From Petrolisthes cinctipes (taxonomy: Eukaryota > Arthropoda > Malacostraca > Decapoda > Porcellanidae), in the NCBI GenBank assembly GCA_033782935.1, contig JAWQEG010001549.1, positions 102,001-166,000 of the forward strand: DNA of 64,000 nucleotides, written 5' to 3'. Positions 11,022-22,417 of the stretch are shown one piece after another. Under the pieces are notes generated by a model. That model searched no databases, had not been told where the DNA came from, and saw only the letters and a list, made by a program, of their open reading frames with translations. Position numbers and translations under genes: made by a program. How positions within the stretch are numbered: the first letter of the stretch is position 1; each line of letters opens with the position of its first letter.

Positions 11022-14000
11022 TTAGGGACCCAGGGCAGGATTAGGAAGAGGGTTAGGATAAGGGTGGATTGGGTCAGGGACTGTGGGTTGAGGATTAGGA
11101 TTGGGGAGGTAATGATTGGTGATCCTATTTCTAAACGTGTCAAGAGTGGGGCTATTAACTACGTGAGATGGGAGATGATTCCACTCTTGGATGCTGCGGG
11201 GAAAGAATGAGTGCCTAAATATATCAGTGCTTGTCTGGTATGTATGGTATTTTAAGTTGTGGCTGCCTCTAGTGGATCGTATACTTGTAGGGTGTAGATA
11301 TGTGTCTTTGTCTATGTCAACTAACTTGTTTGTGATTTTGTATATCATCTGTTGTCTGTGTATCTGTCTTCGTGTTACTAATGGGTCTAGTTTTGTGTCT
11401 TGTTTAAGCAAAGTGACTGATGTATTGTGTCTGTAATCACGTCTGGCCCATCTTGCAGTCTTGTTTTGTATGGACTCTAATTTATTGATATTATTGTAAG
11501 TGTGTGGGTCCCAGACGGTGTCGCAATAATCTAAATGTGGCCGAACGAAAGTGTTGTATGCAATAATTTTGGTGTCTGTGTTACACCTGCTGAGGTTCCT
11601 GCGCAAGAACCCCAGGACCCTACTAGCTTTAGCCCTGATGCTACCTATGTGTGTGTTCCACCTCATGTCCGCTGAGATGTGGACGCCCAAGTATTTGTGG
11701 GAAGTGACTGTGTTGAGGTTGGTGTTGTGTAATTGGTATGTATATGGAATGACATTATGGGCACGGGTAAAACGGATGTGATGGCATTTGTCTGGTCTAA
11801 ATGTCATCTGCCACTTGACTTCCCAGTCTTCAAGTGCAGTTAGGTCGTCCTGTAGTCGAAGGCAGTCATTCCTATCTTTAATTGGTCTGTAAACTAAGCT
11901 ATCGTCTGCAAAGAGTCTAGTGGTAGAGGAAAGTGAAAGTGGGAGGTCATTAATGTATGAAAGAAAGAGAAGGGGACCCAGGACAGTGCCCTGGGGTACC
12001 CCAGAGGTCACAGGAACAGATGGAGACTGACTACCGTCAAGAACTACACGTTGCTTTCTGGTAGTCAAGAACGTTCTAATCCAGTGAAGAAGTTGTCCCT
12101 GTATGCCATAGAATTCTAATTTGTGTAGTAGTCTTTGGTGAGGGACTTTGTCGAAGGCTTTGGCAAAGTCTAATACTATGGCGTCAACCTGTCTGATTTT
12201 TGTGTCATTGAGGGACTGCAAGATGTCATGAGTAGTTACCAGTAGCTGCGTCTCACACGAGCGTTTAGGCCGAAAACCGTGTTGATTGTCAGTCAGTATA
12301 TTTTGCCTATCAAAGTGGTCCATTATGTGTCTATGAATAATGTGTTCTAAAATTTTGCAGGGGACTGAGGTAAGTGAAATAGGTCTATAATTAATGGGAA
12401 GGGTTCTGTCTCCGGATTTAAAGATTGGGGTCACATTTGCCAAAAGCCAGTCTTGAGGGAGTTCACCGGTCTGTAAAGTCTGTGAGAATATAACCTGCAG
12501 GACAGGGGCAAGAACGCTAGCATTAGTCCTCAATATCCTGCAGGGTATATTGTCTGGTCCAGTCGCTTTGTGTATGTCTACCTCAGATAAGAGTTTCTCA
12601 ATTCCTTGGGTGTTTATATGAATGGGAGGGATAGGTGGGTGTGATGGTGTTGGCATGTCTGGTAAGTGTTCATGTTCATGGGTAAAAACGGACTGGAATT
12701 GTGTGTTAAGGGCGTTGGCTTTGTCTTGTGGGTGTGTAACCAAGGAATTGTTGTGTAGTAATGTTGTAATACCGGTCGAGTCTTGTTTGCGTGCTTTAAA
12801 AAAGCTGAAGAATTTTTTGTGGTTTTGTGTGTTGTCTGCGAGGAAAGTGGATGTGTATTTAGTTTCTGCTTGTTTAGTTTCTTTCTGTAGTGTTTTCTGT
12901 ATGTTTTTGTATTCTAGCCAGTGTTCTGTATCGTTGTATCGTTTTGCTCTGTTGTATGCCTTTACCTTGTTTCTGTGTAGTCTCTTTAATTGTCTATTGT
13001 ACCATGGTAATGACCGGTTATGTGTGATGGTTTTCGTGGGTATGTGCTTGTCCATTGTGTCACGTATAAAGTCACGAAGTCTGGTCCAGTTTGTTTCCAC
13101 AGAGCTGGCCATTGGGTCTGAGTCAAGGAACGAGTCACAAAATTCAACTAAGTCTTGGGTAATGCCATCCATGTCAGCTCTGTTGTACATGTAAATTGTC
13201 CTGGGTAATTGTTTTTGTGTTGTTGGCTTGATGTTTGCGTCAATGAGTACCATCTCATGGTCACTAAGACCAGGTAGTACTCGTGTCCGTGTAATTAAGG
13301 AAATGTTGTTTGTGAGAAATAAGTCTAGTATGTTGGATGTGACCCCGTGTCTTATGTTAGCATTATGTCTTTCTACACTGACTTGTGTGCGTGTTGGTTC
13401 GAGTACTGTTTGGGTAAGTGAGTGGGTGTTAATGATGTCAATGAAATTTTCATGTAAGAGTTTCCTATCAGTCTGTAATAGTAAGTCGCCTTCATGGGTG
13501 GGATTGTCCAGTGTCGCCTGTGCTGTCCAGTTTATGTCGGGAAGGTTAAAGTCACCAGCCAACCATATATTTTTGGAGGGGTCAATTTTAGATAAACAAT
13601 CGTCAAGGGTCTGCAGGTATTCTAAGTTTGAATTTGGGGGACGATAAAATGATCCTATAATGAGTGTCCTGCAGCCCTGTATCTGTATTTTAGTCCATAT
13701 AATTTCAGAGTCCGCGTTCAGTTCGGTGGCTGGGGTCGCAACTAGTCCTGGCTTTGTCGCAATTAGGACTCCACCATGTTTCTCGTCTATTCTGTCCTTC
13801 CTGTGTAGGGTCATATTATAGGGACTGTCCGTCGGGAAGATTTCACTGTCCTGGATGTCAGGTGTGAGCCAGGTCTCTGTCCCTATAATAATGTCGGGGT
13901 CATAGGTCTGGAGGGTTTGGTGAAAGGCGGCTCTTTTGTTTATGATGCTGCGGAAGTTGATGACTAGGGTACGGAGGGAAGACAGTTTTTTATGGGTGAT

Positions 14001-14032
14001 GGAGTCGAGTGTGGTTATGAGTCCAGAACACT
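11022..14032 (-). CDS. LINE ORF2: APE endonuclease and reverse transcriptase
   Basis: This is about 1,000 codons without a stop, with an internal Met at 13814; the frame is open upstream to a TAG near 14033, so the true start is missing. Domains in order: apurinic-type endonuclease (TETWL, GGVLIA, GSFYRPPNS, GDFNLPDINW, SDHEMVLI), a linker, then the RT core (ATGPDNIPC, NYRPISLTSV, NQHGFRPKRS, DFAKAFDKVPH, SGVPQGTVLGPLLF, LFADDS), and a C-terminal thumb with HLDYCDTVWDPH. The catalytic FADD is intact. The protein would nick target DNA and copy its own RNA there. CR1/jockey placement is by motif style; no phylogeny was run. Confidence 0.9.
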
Positions 14033-14056
14033 AACCACTCGGCCACACCTGACCTG
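14001..14056 (-). other. tRNA-derived fragment at the LINE 5' end
   Basis: On the minus strand, GTGTGGCCGAGTGGTTA is an excellent D-arm and internal promoter box A. A GGACTCATAACC stretch follows that looks like an anticodon arm with loop CTCATAA. A CTCGACTCC run further on resembles a weakened T-loop. The rest of a tRNA is absent, because LINE coding sequence follows at once. It could be a template-switch chimera, an acquired promoter, or part of a SINE. Confidence 0.5.
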
Positions 14057-14267
14057 TGAGTGTCTAGGCATTTCAAATGAAAATGGACCTTCTGAACCTT
14101 TCATTCTATTTCATTTGCAAGGATTTTTAGTGGACTCACCTTCTTCAATATAGAAATAAAAAACTACATATAAAAAATGAATAATGTTCATTGAGCCATT
14201 GACAAAGTGAGTATATTACCAACCATAATTACAACTCGGCCAGACAGCTTCAACAACAACAACTCAC

Positions 14268-14499
14268 TTGAGCATCAATAACAAACACCAGAGCTCCATG
14301 TCCACCAAATATTTTCTCTGAGTCAAAGGATGGTTTTTCAAAGCAGTCAATCTGATCTGGGAAGTCCAAAATCTTGAACTGTACAAAGGAAGAGTTGGAG
14401 ATGTTTTCAGACTCTATCTTGTTTGTTGACTCCAAAGAAAGGTGTTTTTTTGGTGTCATTTTGTGGAAAACAACTTTTTGTATTGAAGACTTGCCACTC
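14268..14499 (-). CDS. RagC/RagD-like GTPase, exon with P-loop continuation and switch region
   Basis: RagC/D GTPases pair with RagA/B on lysosomes and recruit mTORC1 when amino acids are plentiful. The exon starts after the acceptor TTTATTACAG (14500-14501) and completes an Arg split across the intron, giving [17 protein letters not shown] (G1 loop). [26 protein letters not shown] (G3) and [10 protein letters not shown] follow. The exon ends at a GTGAGT donor after the Gln codon, where the family continues with an acidic DD. The reference G3 is WDFPGQ; here the Trp is Leu and the Gly is Asp. So either this is a diverged paralogue, a decaying copy, or a sequence error. Later exons were not found. 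Confidence 0.85.
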
Positions 14500-15598
14500 C
14501 TGTAATAAAGACAGAAATCTCAATAAGACATAATAGTTTCATTCACATGTCCTGATCAACAATAAGGAGAGTAAATGACATTTCATTTTCATTGTTCTTA
14601 TTATGTTTACCTCAAACCTACAAAGTATAAATTAATTTGTTTCATACATTGGTTCATGAAGGAGTTTATGGAAGAGTTACATTATAATTGTTACACACAC
14701 ACCAGACGTTCATTACAAGTTATTAAGGAATTAATGAGTTTTGTCTTTGTCTAGGTGTGCTTCCCTCCTTGTTTAGAAAAACCAGGGTCATTTTTAAAGT
14801 ATCACAGAGGTAAATTTTGTTCTTATGGATTTGTAGAGCTTTATTTTACACACCAGAATCTGAAATCTAGAGTCTCTTATGTCCACTGGTTTGCATATAG
14901 CATTGATTTAAAGTACGCATACTTGCATAGCAAGGCTTGCAATACAGCCTATTCTTCCTTAAAAACGATGAAATATGACTAAATAATTTTTTACAAGGCA
15001 TAAAAATATATATAATTGCATTATTTACGTATTTCTGAGTAAAAGTGAATAAAATATATATCATATTCACCTGAATGGACATGAAAACAACAAAAATACA
15101 GTATCTGAGGGTAAAAATACATAACACATGCTCATGTAGTTTTGTGGCGAGCTGTCAAGTTTATATACAGGAGTAGCTTGTGTAAACAAGGCTGGAAAAA
15201 TCTATATCTAAGGATGTGTAGCCCAGGAGAGGGAGTAGAGGGGGGTTTGGGTGAGCTGCTGTGCTGAGAGACACGAGGCTATTCTGGTCTCCCCCCACAC
15301 CCCAGAGGGTCACGTGACAGCAGTATACACAAAGACTCGTAGCTTCAGCTCAGATAAGATCAGTGGTACCAATAAAGTGGCTAGATACAGCCCATGCAGT
15401 CTTTTATAGCCCGTCATATATATACGTCCATCGGCTTCAAGGTCAAAATTTTTGGTGACGTATTAATACGTCCATCGGCTTTTAAGGGTTAATAGAACTT
15501 GACAAATATTTATAAAAAAATTACAAAGTTCAACACTCCCAAAAAACTAACTCATGCTATTGAAGCAAACAAAGAACTACTGCTAAATAAACTATATA

Positions 15599-17199
15599 TC
15601 TATCTATAGCTCTGATGCCTCATTCCCTCCGGGAACTCCTCCCAAGGGGAAGGCCACGGCAGAAGTGTCTCCAGTTTTCCCTGTTCCAACACTCCCTTCT
15701 TACTTGGTCATATCCTCCTCTACCCCTCACGTTTCTCTCCCTTACATACTCTTCCACTCTGTTCTGCCATCTAACCGGTGGTCTGCCTCTCACACCAGGT
15801 CCCACAACTTTACTTCCAGGGCCCAGTGGGGCTGACTTTATTCTCTGTGAATATTAGTTATCCCCCACAGGGCTAGAATAAAGATTGTTGTAGGATCTGG
15901 TCACTTTCTAGTGGATATGACGAGATCTGCCCACATGGATTAAAAATCCACGTGAGGTGTACTGCAACCGGAGGCCTTTTTTTTTTTTTTTTTTTTTTTT
16001 CCACTGCTGTGTGGACCACCAGCACACGGGGGTGCATTTCCCTTTGCATGCAGCAGTGTAAACTCCCTCCTCCTTATGGTCCCTTCAGGGCTGGTCTCAT
16101 GGAAGGTACGGCCCCACTTGTAGCTCTTGTGGTAACGTGGACTTGGGCCCACAGCACTGGCTGTGGGATCAAAGCCTTCCCCCCAATCTCCCTGGCGGTC
16201 GGAGGCCCCCAGACTCCCTGGTCCAGTAAGCTCTGGTCCCATTTCCTTGGGATGTGCTTCGGTAGCCCAGGCATATAGGGCCAGCCCCTCCTTTATTTTA
16301 ATTTGTTTTTTCACTGCGACCAGAGTGTACCAGGGGTCTGTGGGGCAGGAGGCCATTCTGCCCCGGGAGAACATCAACAACAACAACTTTACTTCCATAC
16401 ACCTTCTTTACAAACTCCTCACCTTGCATTCTCTCTACATGTCCAAACCACCTCAGTGTATTACGCTTCACTCTCTCAACCACTCCACACTCAATACCAA
16501 TTGCCTTCTCACTCATACCACATCTCTCATACACACTCTTATTACTTTCTCCATCCCACCTAGACAACCCACATGCTCCTCTCAAGTAACTCATTTCCAC
16601 AGCACCTATTTTAGACTGATGAGCCCTACTCCATGTCCATGTCTCCGACGCATATGTCAGTGTTGGCAGGATTATACTATTTCGTAGTCCCCTTTTCACT
16701 TCCATACTCACACTTCTACCCTTCATAATCCTGACCAGTGATCCTATGACCTGTCTACCCCTCATTGCCCTCTCCCTAATTTCTACTTCCATGTTTACAC
16801 ATAACTGTACCCAGGTACTTAAACTCCTTCACTTCCTCCATCCTCTCACCCCTCAGAGTTAACTCACACTTGGTCCCAGTTGGTACTCCCACTCTGTAAG
16901 GTGTAGCAAAGTCAATCACTTCAGTTTCTGCTCTCTCAAATACCATCACTTTACTTTTACCAACATTCACCTTCAGTTTCTTTCGTTTACACACAGACTG
17001 AAATTCGTCCACCACTCTCTGTACCTCCCTTTCACTCTCAGCCATCAACACAGTGTCATCCGCAAATAAACTTGCCACCAAGGACCAATTTGCTTCATTC
17101 AGCCTCAACTTCACCCCCAGACCATTCACTTTGTCCGTCATCTCTCTCATACAACCATCCATATACAGAATATATTGAGCAGCCACTTTATAATTATAC
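15599..17199 (-). mobile_element. RTE-type LINE, 5'-truncated copy 1 (split by a SINE)
   Basis: Reading on the minus strand, this copy covers the RT palm and the C-terminal region seen intact at 27146-28676: FADDTVLMAE, KVNVGKSKVMVFE, YLGTVMCKHGS, ASETWTWSRAHQS, WFGHVERMQGEEF and RPPVRWQNRVEEYV. It ends in a TATAGATAGATAT tail. ACTATATA lies at both borders (15591-15598, 17200-17207) and may be the target duplication. Small frame breaks are present, so it is a dead copy. The SINE at 15819-16382 interrupts the part just before the RPPVRW motif. Confidence 0.8.
15819..16382 (+). mobile_element. SINE with (CAA)n tail, copy 1
   Basis: The insertion is bounded by a 15-base duplication, ACAACTTTACTTCCA (15804-15818 and 16383-16397); the uninterrupted site is seen in the related RTE copy near 27355. 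The first bases, GGGCCCAGTGGGGCTGAC, resemble a pol III box A. A long T run sits at about 15978-16000, and the 3' end is CATCAACAACAAC. The same element lies inverted at 24116-24696. The long open frame on its minus strand is a by-product of the GC-rich body and not a gene. Confidence 0.8.
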
Positions 17200-17332
17200 A
17201 CTATATAGTACGGTACATACAATATTTATAATACTGTACTGTAATTTATACATAATATTCAGGACCTTGACTATAATTTATACAGCATTACCATAGAGTA
17301 ATGATATACATATGACATATCATAATTATTAC

Positions 17333-17475
17333 CTACGTAGTCCCATAAGGAGAATTTTTGGTTTCTGATCCGGTGGAGTTAATTGTGTGATGTGGTCTTT
17401 AGGGAAGGAACCCACTTCATTGCCAGCACCAAAGTCACCTCGGTAATGTTCGTCATCATCTGGAGTGTAGGAGGC
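17333..17475 (-). CDS. RagC/RagD-like GTPase, N-terminal exon ending in the G1 motif
   Basis: The exon lies between the acceptor CCATCTTACAG (AG at 17476-17477) and the donor GTAATA (17332). It encodes an acidic stretch, YTPDDDEHYRGDFG, then GSFPKDHI, a Pro/Gln linker and KPKILLMGLRR, which runs into SGKSS of the exon at 14268-14499 through a phase-2 junction. KPKILLMGLRRSGKSS is close to the nucleotide-binding start of RagC and RagD as I recall them. An upstream exon with the start codon must exist but was not recognised between here and the MITE array. Confidence 0.85.
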
Positions 17476-17694
17476 CTGTAAGATGGTGACTATAGTAATC
17501 ATATGGACATTAAGAGAATACTCATACCAGGAAAAGGTTAACATATATTTGCTCATAATATTATGGAAAAGAATGAAGAAAACATCCAATTATATGTATG
17601 AAAAACTAAAAAATGCTGCACCAAATTAGAAGGACCTATTCTTCAGAAATACCATATTATCTGTTTAATATATTTTTTCTTATTTTTTCCTCAA

Positions 17695-19606
17695 TTTCAA
17701 AATGCCCCTTTTGAATATGCCCTATCTTGGATATGGGGCATTTGTGGAGGAAATTCCATAGAAGAAAATAGTCTTAGAATGGTCTAAATAAGTGGGTAAT
17801 GAAGGTAGAAAAACCGTACGCAATAACGGTAATTCTTTCAATATTTACCAATAATTATATCATACATGAAAAGTGAATAAATATGTCCCCAAAACTAGAA
17901 AGGACATGGTATAAAGGGCCATATTCAAGAACATCCATGGTGAATACGATGGTGTGGTACCGGTACGACGACTCCATAGACACACAAACAGAGCCATCGT
18001 ACCAGTACTACACCATCGTATACACCACGAATGTTTCTGAATATGGGCCTGAGATTTATTCCTGTCAAACAAACATACAAGACTGTATCCTTATAACCAG
18101 ATATAAAGTAATATATAAACACTATAATTAATTTAGGTATTTATTGAAAGAATTACCGTTTTGCAGCAGTGTTGCCAGATCCGGCTAGGTCCCAGTATTT
18201 TACCCCGGTCATTTATTGTACTTTATCACGATTATTTCCTGGTAGTTTGCCTAGGTTAGGTCCCGGTAGTTTGCCCAGGTTAGGTCCCGGTTGTCTGATG
18301 CGGCCTAGGTTAGGTTAGGTCAGGTCAGGTAAGGTCAGGCTAATTTTTATAATGCCCCATTTGAATATGCCCTATCTTGGAAATCGGGCATTTGCGGAGA
18401 AAATGCCATAGATGAAAATAGTCTTAGAATGGTCTAAATAAGTGGGTAATGAAGGTAGAAAAAACGTACGCAATAACGGTAATTCATTCAATATTTACCT
18501 TAATTTAGTACCATGATTTATAATAATGTTAGGTATTTATTGAAAGAATTACCGTTTTGGGTATTTATGGAAAGAATTACCGTTTCGCAGCAGTGTTGCC
18601 AGATCCGGGTGGGTCCCAGTATTTTACCCCTGTCATTTATTGTACTTTATCACGATTATTTCCCGGTAGTTTGCCCAGGTTAGGTCCCGGTAGTCTGATG
18701 CGGTCTAGGTTAGGTTAGGTCAGGTCAGGTAAGGTCAGGCTAATTTCAAAATGCCCCATTTGAATATGCCCTATTTTGGAAATGGGGCATTTGCAGAGGA
18801 AATGCCATAGAAGAAAATAATCTTTGAATGGTCTAAATAAGTGGGTAATGAAGGTAGAAAAACCGTACGCAATAACGGTAATTCATTCAATATTTACCCC
18901 GTTTTGCAGCAGTGTTGCCAGATCCGGCTGGGTGCCAGTATTTTACCCCCGTCATTTATTGTACTTTACCACGGTTATTTCCCGGTAGTTTGCCCAGGTT
19001 AGGTCCCAGTAGTTTGCCCAGGTTAGGTCCCGGTAGTCTGATGCGGTCTAGGTTAGGTTAGGTCAGGTCAGGTAAGGTCAGGCTAATTTCAAAATGCCCC
19101 ATTTGAATATGCCCTATCTTGGAAATGGGGCATTTGCAGAGGAAATGCCATTGAGGAAAATAGTCTTAGAATGGTCTAAATAAGTGGCGGTAAATATTGA
19201 ATGAATTACCATTATTGCATACGGTTTTTCTACCTTCATTACCTACTTATTTAGACCATTCTAAGACTATTTTCTTCTATGGCATTTTCTCCGCAAATGC
19301 CCCATTTACAAGATAGGGCATATTCAAATGGGGCATTTTGAAATTAGCCTGACCTGACCTAACCTAACCTAGACCGCTTCAGACTACCGGGAACCTAACC
19401 TGGGCAGACTACCGGGCCTTAACCTGGGCAAACTACCGGGAAATAACCGTGGTAAAGTACAGAAAATTTCCCTGGCAAAATACTGGGACCTAGCTTGATC
19501 TGGCAACACTGCTACAAAACGGTAATTCTTTCAATAAATACCTAAGTGGGTAATGTAGGTAGAAAAAACGTACGCAATAACGGTAATTCTTTCAATATTT
19601 ACCTAA
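17695..19606. mobile_element. Tandem and inverted array of hAT-like MITEs (family C)
   Basis: About six complete or partial copies lie head to tail: 17695-17850 (right part), 18136-18500, 18532-18897, 18898-19186 (left part), 19188-19543 (inverted) and 19546-19606 (end only). A full unit is about 350 bases. It begins GGTATTTATTGAAAGAATTA and ends with the inverse of GGTAAATATTGAATGAATTA. Inside, each copy has TGTTGCCAGATCC, repeats of CCCGGTAGTTTGCCCAGGTT, a GGTTAGG/GGTCAGG run, and a palindrome-like TTTGAATATGCCC block. No frame is present. A family-A hairpin (17916-18049) sits between the first two copies. Confidence 0.85.
17916..18049. mobile_element. 134-bp foldback MITE, family A copy 2
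   Basis: GGGCCATATTCAAGAACATCC at the left faces the inverse of the right end around GTTTCTGAATATGGGCC, with inner arms of GGTACCGGTACGA type. It is the same hairpin family as 4847-4977. Confidence 0.7.
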
Positions 19607-19970
19607 TGTTGTTGTCTGATGATGATTATAATAGTGTTGAGTTCAGCTGTCTAATGTTATGAGGTGATGGTGGTGGGTCACGTGGGTGTTGTTATCTGTG
19701 TACAAGTGTTGCCAGATCACCACCACCATGATGATGACTGAGAGTCACCCGCGTTCGGGTGTAGCCTTTGCAACGGCGCTCTCTCACTGTCTTCTTCTGC
19801 AGACTCTGCAGAGAGAAAACAAAAAACAGCACCAAAGAATACATGTATACACATCATACTTTCATTTTGTATATCCTATACAACCTGCTCGTCCCTATAT
19901 ACTCATTTTCTCTTCAACCATACCCTTTCCAGAAATTCTTTCACACTCTCTATTATCACTGGACTGTACA
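19607..19970. other. No gene seen
   Basis: Mixed-composition spacer between the MITE array and the 4.1-kb transposon. A TGTTGCCAGATCACC word recalls the MITE core, but no boundaries are visible. Confidence 0.4.
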
Positions 19971-20822
19971 GGGGTGGGATCTTCAAAGCATCGTAAGTTG
20001 GTGTCGCTACGATCACCTTTACTCTCTCGTAGCCGCCATATTTGATCGTGGCTTACGAGGATCAAAAGTTGGTATCTCCAAAGCTTCATAACCTCCATCG
20101 TAGCTCACGATGATAGCCTCGTAGCGAGCGTCGCTGCCCGTTTCATTCCGTGTGTTTTGTTCATACCGCCACCCAGCTGACTGGCTCTCACCCAATCACA
20201 ATGAGGGAAACAATATGTCCTTGGTACTGTAAGCCAATCATAACATAGTATTACAATGTCAACAAATAAACATTGTCTCACCACCAGCTGATAGAGATGA
20301 CACAGTCACCAAGTTACATCAGACAGGAATTAACAGCAAAAGACAGGTAAGTGAATTATTATACTGTGTTGATAAACATTTAACACAACAGTGGAGATAA
20401 GGCAGCTGCCCCCCCCCCCCCCCCTCGGGCATATTTTTAATATCACGCCAATCACTGGTATATTGTATAGAGATTTTTGGTTAGGTTAGGTTTGGCTAGT
20501 TTAGTTTAAGATAGGTTAGTTACGTACTGTAAATAAAGAACAGCATGATACAAATAGTTTACTGGTAGCTGGTTGTCATGAAAATAAATCAAAGACATTG
20601 ACTGGGAGGACATTATATTCTTTTAACTTCTACTGTCACTGTTATATTTCCTTTACACCTACCTACAGTAGTTTCTATATTAATCTCAAAATCTGTACAA
20701 TTGATTGCCATTACCAAGTAACAGGCAGAAATATACCATATGTAGTGAAATCTGGGAAGTGCAATATAATAACTAAGACTTCAAACAGTTTTATTGAAAG
20801 ACAGATCAAGGAAATAAAATAT

Positions 20823-21168
20823 GGTATTTATTGAAAGAATTACCGTTTTGTAGCAGTGTTGCCAGATCCGGCTAGGTCCCAGTATTTTGACCCTGTCATT
20901 TCCTGTACTTTACCACGGTTATTTCCCAGTAGTTTGCCCAGGTTAGGTCCCGGTAGTCTGTTCAGGTTAGGTCCCAGTAGTCTGATGCGGTCTAGGTTAG
21001 GTTAGGTAAGGTCAGGCTAATTTCAAAATGCCCCATTTGAATATCTTGGAAATGGGGCAATTGCGGAGGAATTGCCATAGAAGAAAATAGTCTTAGAATT
21101 ATCTAAATAAGTAGGTAATGAAGGTAGAAAAACCGTACCCAATAACGGTAATTCATTCAATATTTACC
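20823..21168 (+). mobile_element. hAT-like MITE (family C) with perfect 8-bp duplication
   Basis: A 346-base unit begins GGTATTTATTGAAAG and ends ATTCAATATTTACC. TAAAATAT lies directly on both sides (20815-20822, 21169-21176), an exact 8-base target duplication as in hAT-type transposition. It lies inside the 4.1-kb transposon and so arrived later. Confidence 0.9.
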
Positions 21169-21371
21169 TAAAATATATAAGCATTATTTATATTGTGGAT
21201 TCGGCTGTTGGCATGGGCACACATGGGTTGAAGGATGGGGGGGGGGGGGAGTGTCCATTGCCTGATTTAGATACAGTACCATTTTAATACGATAACCAGG
21301 TATTGTAATTTATTCTGCTTGGTTCTGCTTTGTTATTGAATTATGTACCATTTTTCGTTATATTTCAGGTG

Positions 21372-21480
21372 GTGACACTAGTGACACAAAGACATTCACC
21401 CACATAGAAGAGGCTATGGCTCAAGTCATTAAAGAAGTGCAAGTGTCGGGTATTTCTGTGGACTCCAAGACCCAGGCAGT
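21372..21480 (+). CDS. Candidate exon inside the 4.1-kb transposon
   Basis: A TTATATTTCAG acceptor precedes an open frame of about 36 codons (GDTSDTKTFTHIEEAMAQV and an acidic/helical remainder), followed by a GTATGT donor in the word CCAGGCAGTATGT. It may be part of a transposon-encoded protein together with 22193-22417. The sequence is not one I recognise. Confidence 0.25.
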
Positions 21481-22192
21481 ATGTACAGTATATAACAGTA
21501 AAAAATATCCTGCTGTTCATCTAGGCTAGTAATATGGAAATCTTCCCTCATTGGCACTATGTGAAGTAATTACATTGAGAGTTTATATATATAAAACATA
21601 CATTTTGAGCAGCATTACCTCTCAATTCCATTCAAAGTTAAACAGTGCAAATCATAAGGCCTTAGTCCTAGGAACAAATATACAAGATGTTCTCATATAT
21701 CCATACCTTCAGTAAATACGGTACATGTACAGTGATAACCCAATATACAGGAGTCAAGTACATAGTGATTTATACATTTTGTGTATCATATAAATAACTC
21801 CTGTTAGCAGTTCATGTAGTCGTAAAAATTGGAGCCATGTTAATCAAAACTAAATTTGTGATGCTTTGTTGGATTCCATATGTATCATATGAGTACTTTA
21901 ACCAAGTAAAAATTGCAGTACTGCTGCTGTACTTATATGTATGACTAATTATATACTGCTTTCTTTAAGAGTGACTTTACAATTTTAATTCATAACGATA
22001 ATCCTTAATATTTCTCTAAAATTATATGAAAGTTGCTAATTTTCATAATTTCATAATAAGGTGATGTGGATGACCCAGGACTGCCATCAAGGGCCCCTTC
22101 ACCTAGACCTGGGCCAAGTTGGCAGGACTTCGGGCCAGTTACAGTGGAAGACTGTGAGGTTTTGACTGGCGACAGCTTGCCGAAGCTGGTAG

Positions 22193-22417
22193 AACCTACC
22201 ACCAAGTGAGGAGCATTCGTACCACAGCTCTGTAGCCTCAAGTCGCCCTTCCTCTAGGTCAGCTGGAGGTGTGGCAGCTCATCTGGAAGCTACGCTAGCT
22301 CCAGATATACTAGTTGTCCATAAGACTATAAGGGATATTTTGATGGATCTTGCAGAAAATATAGCCACAATATCAGAAACTTTGGTGAACATTAAAAAGC
22401 CTATCGAGAAAAGGTGA
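22193..22417 (+). CDS. Candidate terminal coding exon of the 4.1-kb transposon
   Basis: After a TAG that could serve as acceptor, 75 codons are open and end in TGA. The same frame is open in the other copy (179-403) with only a few changes. The product would be Ser/Pro-rich, ending in a helix (HKTIRDILMDLAENIATISE, then a Lys-rich end). Transposon accessory DNA-binding proteins often end in such helices, but no domain is identifiable. Confidence 0.25.
   Translation, partial: NLPPSEEHSYHSSVASSRPSSRSAGGVAAHLEATLAPDILVVHKTIRDILMDLAENIATISETLVNIKKPIEKR

Larger units (their letters stand above)
10947..14068 (-). mobile_element. CR1/jockey-type LINE with hexamer tail and tRNA-like 5' end
   Basis: The element runs on the minus strand. 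Its 3' end carries a 16-bp perfect palindrome (10979-10994) and a short (CTTGAA)n tail next to 10947. Its 5' end passes from coding sequence into a tRNA-like stretch (14001-14056). CATTTCAA occurs at both outer borders (10939-10946 and 14069-14076) and may be the target duplication, although the left copy blends into the tail. It is one long open frame without visible interruption and so is relatively young. Confidence 0.8.
14500..17332 (-). other. RagC/D-like intron carrying an RTE LINE and a SINE
   Basis: The 2.8-kb phase-2 intron has a GTAATA donor and a TTACAG acceptor. Its right half is a 5'-truncated RTE LINE (about 15599-17199) that is itself split by a SINE. At 15420-15492 the word TACGTCCATCGGCTT occurs twice, ending in TTTTAAGGGTTAA; inverted this reads TTAACCCTTAAAAGCC, similar to a piggyBac end at its TTAA target. 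No opposite end was found. Confidence 0.7.

Noticed and set aside
12622..13647. Plus-strand frames of 139-190 codons
   Set aside because: They lie antisense to the LINE endonuclease-RT frame, which has all expected motifs.
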